Assembly (NCBI GenBank): GCA_934572445.1
Contig: CAKTLD010000076.1
Coordinates: 1-9,753, forward strand
Length of the DNA stretch: 9,753 nt
From: an uncultured Oscillospiraceae bacterium
GTDB taxonomy: Bacteria > Bacillota > Clostridia > Oscillospirales > Oscillospiraceae
Direction: 5' to 3'
Shown here: positions 6,528 through 9,753 of the stretch, piece after piece
Layout of the letters: every line of letters starts with the position of its first letter
Position numbering within the stretch: position 1 is the stretch's first letter
Notes under the pieces: generated by a model
What the model was told of the DNA's origin: nothing
Seen by the model: only the letters and a program-made list of their open reading frames with translations
The model's database searches: none
Position numbers and translations under genes: made by a program

Positions 6528-7108
6528 AAAAAGAAAACTTCTGCGAAATTTTGGGTGATATTCGCGGCGAACACATCGCAGAGGCGCGGGACGGCGGCAG
6601 GGTGAGAAAGCCTGCACCGCTCAAATGGGCGGCTGCCGCAGCGGCCTGCTTATGCCTCGTGCTCTTTGCCGTGAGCAAAACGGCTCCGACACCCGAGTAT
6701 CCGGATGCAGGGACGAATGATACCGTACCATCGCCCATGATCACCATAATGAACAGAAATTATTTTGCACCCAATATGCCGGTCGAAGCGCTGCCCGCAG
6801 GATATCACTATCTCCGTGATTTGACGGAAAAAGAAGCAAACGATACCGGCCTGGCAGACTGTGCAATTTACGTCGATCCGCAGGACAAAGACATGAACAC
6901 CGTCTATCTTTATCAGGAATGTGGCACGCCGATCAATGAAGGCACCGTAGACAATACGCAGCGTCAATGGGCCTATGTGCAATGGAGCACCGTCTCTGAA
7001 GCGGACCTCGACGGCAACCCCGACGGCTATGACCCGCGGCCCAATGATTGGATCTACGACGAAGAGATCGGAGAACAGGACCCGGCGGAAACCGATCCGC
7101 AGGACTAA
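6524..7108 (+). CDS. Single-pass membrane protein, likely cognate anti-sigma factor
   Basis: A 194-residue protein coupled to the upstream ECF gene by an ATGA overlap. The cytoplasmic N-terminus contains ILGDIRGEHIAEARD (9-23), which resembles the short sigma-binding motif seen at the start of anti-sigma-like partners of this ECF subfamily. Basic residues lead into one membrane segment at about 34-51 (WAAAAAACLCLVLFAV). The outside part has a short Pro/Thr linker, then a compact domain (about 72-160) with YFAPNMPVEALPAGYHYL, CAIYVDP and YLYQECGTPINEG, and one Cys in each of the last two (113 and 133). An acidic tail follows. There is no zinc-finger motif, unlike the anti-sigma at 2088. I recall similar outer domains in uncharacterised clostridial proteins but cannot name a function. 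The anti-sigma role rests on position, topology and the N-terminal motif. Confidence 0.75.
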   Translation: MKKENFCEILGDIRGEHIAEARDGGRVRKPAPLKWAAAAAACLCLVLFAVSKTAPTPEYPDAGTNDTVPSPMITIMNRNYFAPNMPVEALPAGYHYLRDLTEKEANDTGLADCAIYVDPQDKDMNTVYLYQECGTPINEGTVDNTQRQWAYVQWSTVSEADLDGNPDGYDPRPNDWIYDEEIGEQDPAETDPQD

Positions 7109-7140
7109 GCACATAAGCGCGCAGCGGCCTGCAATCCCCT

Positions 7141-7185
7141 AAAATCAAAGGGATCCCATCCGATGGATGGAATCCCTTTGATTTT
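7141..7185. terminator. Long bidirectional terminator between convergent genes
   Basis: A 21-bp stem (7141-7161 with 7165-7185), with one C-A mismatch and a 3-nt loop GAT, has AAAATC at one end and GATTTT at the other. It ends plus-strand transcription from the second sigma pair and, read on the minus strand, follows the wall-hydrolase gene. It overlaps that gene's stop codon (7184-7186) by two bases. Confidence 0.9.
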
Positions 7186-8908
7186 AACTAAGGTAGTTGA
7201 GCGGATTGACATACGAGCCGTTGCGCATGATGCCGAAATGGCAGTGGACGCCGCTGGCGACGCCGCTGCGGCCCGCCTTGGCGATCTGCTGGCCCTTGTA
7301 AACGGTCTGCCCCGCAGAAACGAGCAGCGAGGAGTTGTGCTCGTAATACGTCACATAGCCGTTGTTGTGGTCGATGATGACCACATAGCCCATCGCGCCC
7401 TTGTAGCCCGAGTAGGTCACGCGGCCGCCGTCGGCTGCGTAGACCGGCGTACCGTAAGAGCAGGCAATGTCGATACCCTTGTGGTTGGTCGTCGCGCCGC
7501 GGATGCCGGTGTTGCGGTAGCCGAAGTACGAGGTGATGCGGCCCGCGCACGGCCAGCGGAAGCTGCCGGTGGGGAACCACGTCGGACGCGGCTTGGTACC
7601 GCGTGCGCGCGTCTCGGTCACGGGGTCGGAGAGCGTGACGGAGGAGATGACCGTGCGCTCCTGCTCTTCGCCGTTGACATAGGTGACGTCTGCCACGATG
7701 TCCGCCGTGCCGAACACACCCTTGGAGAGCACGCGCTCGTCGCCCTGATACATGCTGGAGTCATCGACATAGTTGATGTCGTAGTTCACGTCCTCCACAT
7801 AGTTCTGCCGCTCGGTGACCTTGACGGTCAGGTACGGCACGGCATTCGAGAGCGTGAGCGTATCGCCGATGTGGATGCGGTTGATATCGTAGCCGGGGTT
7901 GAGGGCCGTGAGTTCGGCAGCGCTCATGCCGTTATTGTTGGCGATCTGGCCCCAGGTATCGCCCTTGACGACCGTGTAGGTCACCTCGCCCGCCTTGGTG
8001 GAGTTCAGGAGCTCGGCGATCCTGCCGAGGTTCATGACGCTGTCGGTCGGGACATAGCCCTCGGCAATGCGGACATTTTCCACAAAGCCGACGGAAAGCG
8101 TATCCTCGGAGACATAGATCTGCTTGAGCTGCTCCAGAAGATCGTCCAGCGCACCGGCATATTCTGTTGAGCCGATCAGCTCATCGTTGACGTAGAGTGA
8201 GTAGCCGTAGGTCACCTGGCCGAGCTCGTCGGCCAGCTCCTGCTCAAAGTCCGAGGTATCGGCAATGTCGCTGCGGCGGACAAAGGCGGTGGAATAATGG
8301 ATGGCGTCGTCGGCAATGGTATAGGCCTTGCCGAGCGTTTCGGTCGTGATGCTCTCGAGCTTTGCGGCGACTTTTTTCGCCGCCGCCGTGCTGCCCACAG
8401 TATCGATCACACTGCCGTTGTACTCCACGACTGTGCCGAGCGTGAAAAAAGAAAAAAACAGTGCGACCGCGGCGATGGCCGCCGCGCCGCCGATAAAGTA
8501 GAACGGGTTGACGCGCCGTGCGTGCCAGCGATGCTCATGCGCGCCCGCGGCATGGTTGCGCTGACGGCGCAGGGCCTGCGTCCTCTCCCGCAGCAGTGAG
8601 CGCCACATCGGGAACATACCGCCCACCAGCAGGATGAGCTGGATCAGAAAGCGGTTGGACTCGGGGAAATTTCGCTCGCGCGTCTCCCGCACGAGCGAGC
8701 GGGCGCGCGGGCCGATGCGGCGGATACGGTGCCCGATCGTGCTGAAAAACGCTGCGATGAGCGCCCCCAGCGCGGCAAGGCGCGCGGTGAACGCATTTGC
8801 GGAGGAATCCCCCCCGCGTCCGCCGCGGCGGGTGCGCGTACGCTGTGCGGCTCCGCCGCCGCGCTCCGTGCGCCGCTGTTGTTGTCTGGATCGATCCTGC
8901 TGTGTCAT
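7184..8908 (-). CDS. Membrane-anchored LysM–G5–M23 peptidoglycan endopeptidase
   Basis: A 574-residue cell-wall hydrolase predicted to cut peptide crosslinks in peptidoglycan outside the membrane. Order: a very Arg-rich N-terminus (1-35), moderately hydrophobic stretches at 40-58 and 86-101, a His/Arg-rich patch (105-132), and a clear membrane anchor at 134-158. An ectodomain of about 150 residues that I do not recognise follows. Then come LysM (309-353, YTVVKGDTWGQIA), a G5-like domain (about 357-436) and the C-terminal M23/LytM domain (about 455-574). All M23 metal and catalytic residues are present: His476 and Asp480 in HKGID, His524 in YYEHNS, His555 and His557 in HCH. The start at 8908 has AGGAG 7 nt upstream on the minus strand. 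It is a lone gene, convergent with the second sigma pair and divergent from pta. Cell separation, sporulation or wall turnover are all possible roles; the sequence does not decide. Confidence 0.92.
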   Translation of the reverse strand: MTQQDRSRQQQRRTERGGGAAQRTRTRRGGRGGDSSANAFTARLAALGALIAAFFSTIGHRIRRIGPRARSLVRETRERNFPESNRFLIQLILLVGGMFPMWRSLLRERTQALRRQRNHAAGAHEHRWHARRVNPFYFIGGAAAIAAVALFFSFFTLGTVVEYNGSVIDTVGSTAAAKKVAAKLESITTETLGKAYTIADDAIHYSTAFVRRSDIADTSDFEQELADELGQVTYGYSLYVNDELIGSTEYAGALDDLLEQLKQIYVSEDTLSVGFVENVRIAEGYVPTDSVMNLGRIAELLNSTKAGEVTYTVVKGDTWGQIANNNGMSAAELTALNPGYDINRIHIGDTLTLSNAVPYLTVKVTERQNYVEDVNYDINYVDDSSMYQGDERVLSKGVFGTADIVADVTYVNGEEQERTVISSVTLSDPVTETRARGTKPRPTWFPTGSFRWPCAGRITSYFGYRNTGIRGATTNHKGIDIACSYGTPVYAADGGRVTYSGYKGAMGYVVIIDHNNGYVTYYEHNSSLLVSAGQTVYKGQQIAKAGRSGVASGVHCHFGIMRNGSYVNPLNYLS

Positions 8909-8941
8909 ATCGTACTCCTAACGGAAAAAGGCATTAAAAAA

Positions 8942-8956
8942 GTTACAAATTGTAAC
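8942..8956. promoter_or_regulatory. 15-bp palindrome GTTACANNNTGTAAC, copy 2, at the wall-hydrolase start site
   Basis: GTTACA (8942-8947), AAT, TGTAAC (8951-8956); with this centre it can be read as a 7-1-7 palindrome. It begins 7 bases downstream of the minus-strand -10 box (8964-8969), so it covers the expected transcription start and first transcribed bases. That is a classic repressor position. A second copy of the same 6-3-6 palindrome is at 2053-2067. On the minus strand TTTTTT follows it, so a weak attenuator hairpin is an alternative. Confidence 0.55.
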
Positions 8957-8963
8957 TACTCCC

Positions 8964-8992
8964 ATCATAGCGGCTTTTCACCGCCCCGTCAA
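8964..8992 (-). promoter_or_regulatory. Sigma-A type promoter of the M23 hydrolase gene
   Basis: On the minus strand, TTGACG (complement of 8987-8992), a 17-nt spacer and TATGAT (complement of 8964-8969); each box matches consensus at five of six positions. The predicted start is near 8957, leaving a leader of roughly 50 nt that contains the palindrome and the AGGAG site. Confidence 0.85.
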
Positions 8993-9066
8993 GCCTTTTT
9001 GGACAAAGATACCGCTATAATGTTACCTGTTCATTGAAAATTTGTAAACTTTTGCATGAATTTCTC

Positions 9067-9095
9067 TTGAGAGCGAAAAAAAAGAGGTGTATACT
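9067..9095 (+). promoter_or_regulatory. Sigma-A type promoter of pta
   Basis: TTGAGA (9067-9072), a 17-nt spacer containing an eight-A tract, and TATACT (9090-9095). The predicted start is near 9102, about 50 nt before the pta ATG. It is divergent from the hydrolase promoter, with about 75 bp between the -35 boxes. Confidence 0.85.
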
Positions 9096-9109
9096 ATTAG
9101 CCGTGATTT

Positions 9110-9130
9110 TGTGCCGGAAAGGGCGGCACA
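9110..9130 (+). other. Hairpin at the 5' end of the pta leader
   Basis: TGTGCCG (9110-9116) pairs with CGGCACA (9124-9130) around a 7-nt loop. It would lie about 8 nt from the predicted mRNA start and 8 nt ahead of the AGGAGG site, leaving the ribosome site free. A 5' stem of this kind may protect the message from decay; there is no sign of a riboswitch. Confidence 0.5.
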
Positions 9131-9151
9131 TCAGATACAGGAGGATACACC

Positions 9152-9753
9152 ATGTTTGCAAAACTGATCGCTACACTGAAAAAGAGCCCCAAGACCATCG
9201 TTTTCACTGAGGGCACCGACCCCCGGATCCTGGAGGCCAGCGCGCGTCTGCTGTCCGGTAACTTCTTAAAGCCCGTGCTCGTCGGCAACGCCGAGGAGAT
9301 CGCCGCGGCGGCGGAGGATGTCGGCTTCAACATCCGCGGCGCCGAGATCATCGACCCCGAAAACTATGACGGCATGGACGCCATGGTCGAGAAGATGGTC
9401 GAGCTGCGCAAGGGCAAGATGACCGCGGAGCAGTGCCGCGACGCGCTGAAGAAGAGCAACTACTTCGGCACGATGCTCGTCAAGATGGGCAAGGCCGACT
9501 GCCTGCTCGGCGGCGCCACCTACTCCACGGCCGACACGGTCCGTCCCGCGCTCCAGCTCATCAAGACCAAGCCCGGCAACAAGATCGTCTCTTCCTGCTT
9601 CATCATGGTCCGTCCCGCCGCTTCCGGCGAGAACGAAGTGCTCGCCATGGCCGACTGCGCCATCAACATCAAGCCCAACGAGGACGAGCTCGTCGAGATC
9701 TGCAAGGAGACCGTTTCCTGCGCCAAGATCTTCGGCGTTGACCCGAAGGTCGC
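9152..9753 (+). CDS. pta: Phosphate acetyltransferase, N-terminal part (cut by window end)
   Basis: The first 200 codons of an enzyme that interconverts acetyl-CoA and acetyl phosphate; with acetate kinase it makes ATP in fermentation. Family features visible are the N-terminal TIVFTEGTDPRILEASARLL block, PVLVGNAEEI, the LKKSNYFGTMLVKMGKAD segment, and LLGGATYSTADTVRPALQLI, which matches Pta closely. A full clostridial Pta has about 330 residues, so roughly the last 130 lie past the window. AGGAGG (9139-9144) is 7 nt before the ATG at 9152, an ideal start. The regular, GC-rich codon use and near-consensus promoter fit strong expression. Phosphate butyryltransferase is a related family, but the sequence reads as Pta. 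Whether an ackA gene follows is not visible. Confidence 0.94.
   Translation, partial: MFAKLIATLKKSPKTIVFTEGTDPRILEASARLLSGNFLKPVLVGNAEEIAAAAEDVGFNIRGAEIIDPENYDGMDAMVEKMVELRKGKMTAEQCRDALKKSNYFGTMLVKMGKADCLLGGATYSTADTVRPALQLIKTKPGNKIVSSCFIMVRPAASGENEVLAMADCAINIKPNEDELVEICKETVSCAKIFGVDPKV

Noticed and set aside
7163..8170. A 335-codon open frame on the plus strand opposite the M23 hydrolase gene
   Set aside because: It lies wholly antisense to a gene with clear LysM, G5 and M23 motifs; its Val/Ala/Asp/Arg-rich translation is typical of a shadow frame in GC-rich DNA.
8915..8947. TGTAAC plus CGTTAG on the minus strand as an ECF promoter for the hydrolase
   Set aside because: The start would fall at or after the ribosome binding site, leaving no usable leader; the sigma-A boxes at 8964-8992 explain transcription better.

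Overview
The window looks like chromosomal DNA from a GC-rich, low-oxygen Firmicute, most likely a gut clostridium of the Oscillospiraceae/Ruminococcaceae type. This is an inference from several things: consensus sigma-A type promoters with 17-nt spacers, AGGAGG-type ribosome binding sites, a DusB–LspA–RluD–FolC gene set, two clostridial-style ECF sigma/anti-sigma pairs, a LysM–G5–M23 wall hydrolase, and Pta. Nothing here fixes the species.

Layout. (1) Positions 1-137 hold no gene I can support, only three GGGTCA hexamers and a small hairpin. (2) 138-400, minus strand: a two-gene tRNA operon, tRNA-Leu(TAA) then initiator tRNA-fMet(CAT), with a near-consensus promoter and a strong terminator. 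(3) 441-5862, plus strand: a compact six-gene unit, dus – ECF sigma – zinc-finger anti-sigma – lspA – rluD-family – folC. It starts from a promoter divergent to the tRNAs and ends in a strong GC-rich terminator. Three junctions overlap (4, 4 and 29 bases), so translational coupling is likely. (4) 5900-7185: a second, separate ECF sigma/anti-sigma-like pair, closed by a long bidirectional terminator. (5) 7184-8992, minus strand: a membrane-anchored LysM/G5/M23 peptidoglycan hydrolase, convergent with the second pair, with its own strong promoter and a palindrome at the expected transcription start. (6) 9067-9753, plus strand: the promoter and first 200 codons of phosphate acetyltransferase (pta), cut by the window end.

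How the parts relate. The housekeeping genes cover tRNA modification (Dus), pseudouridylation (RluD family), lipoprotein maturation (LspA), folate polyglutamylation (FolC) and acetyl-CoA/acetyl-phosphate exchange (Pta). Three items concern the envelope: both sigma/anti-sigma pairs, which probably pass signals across the membrane, and the wall hydrolase. No mobile element, CRISPR array, defence island or clearly new multi-gene system is visible. The most unusual points are an extra N-terminal segment on LspA carrying an IGGADG motif like that of Na+-translocating decarboxylase beta subunits, a 15-bp palindrome (GTTACANNNTGTAAC) shared by the anti-sigma and wall-hydrolase upstream regions, and an ECF pair built into a housekeeping operon.
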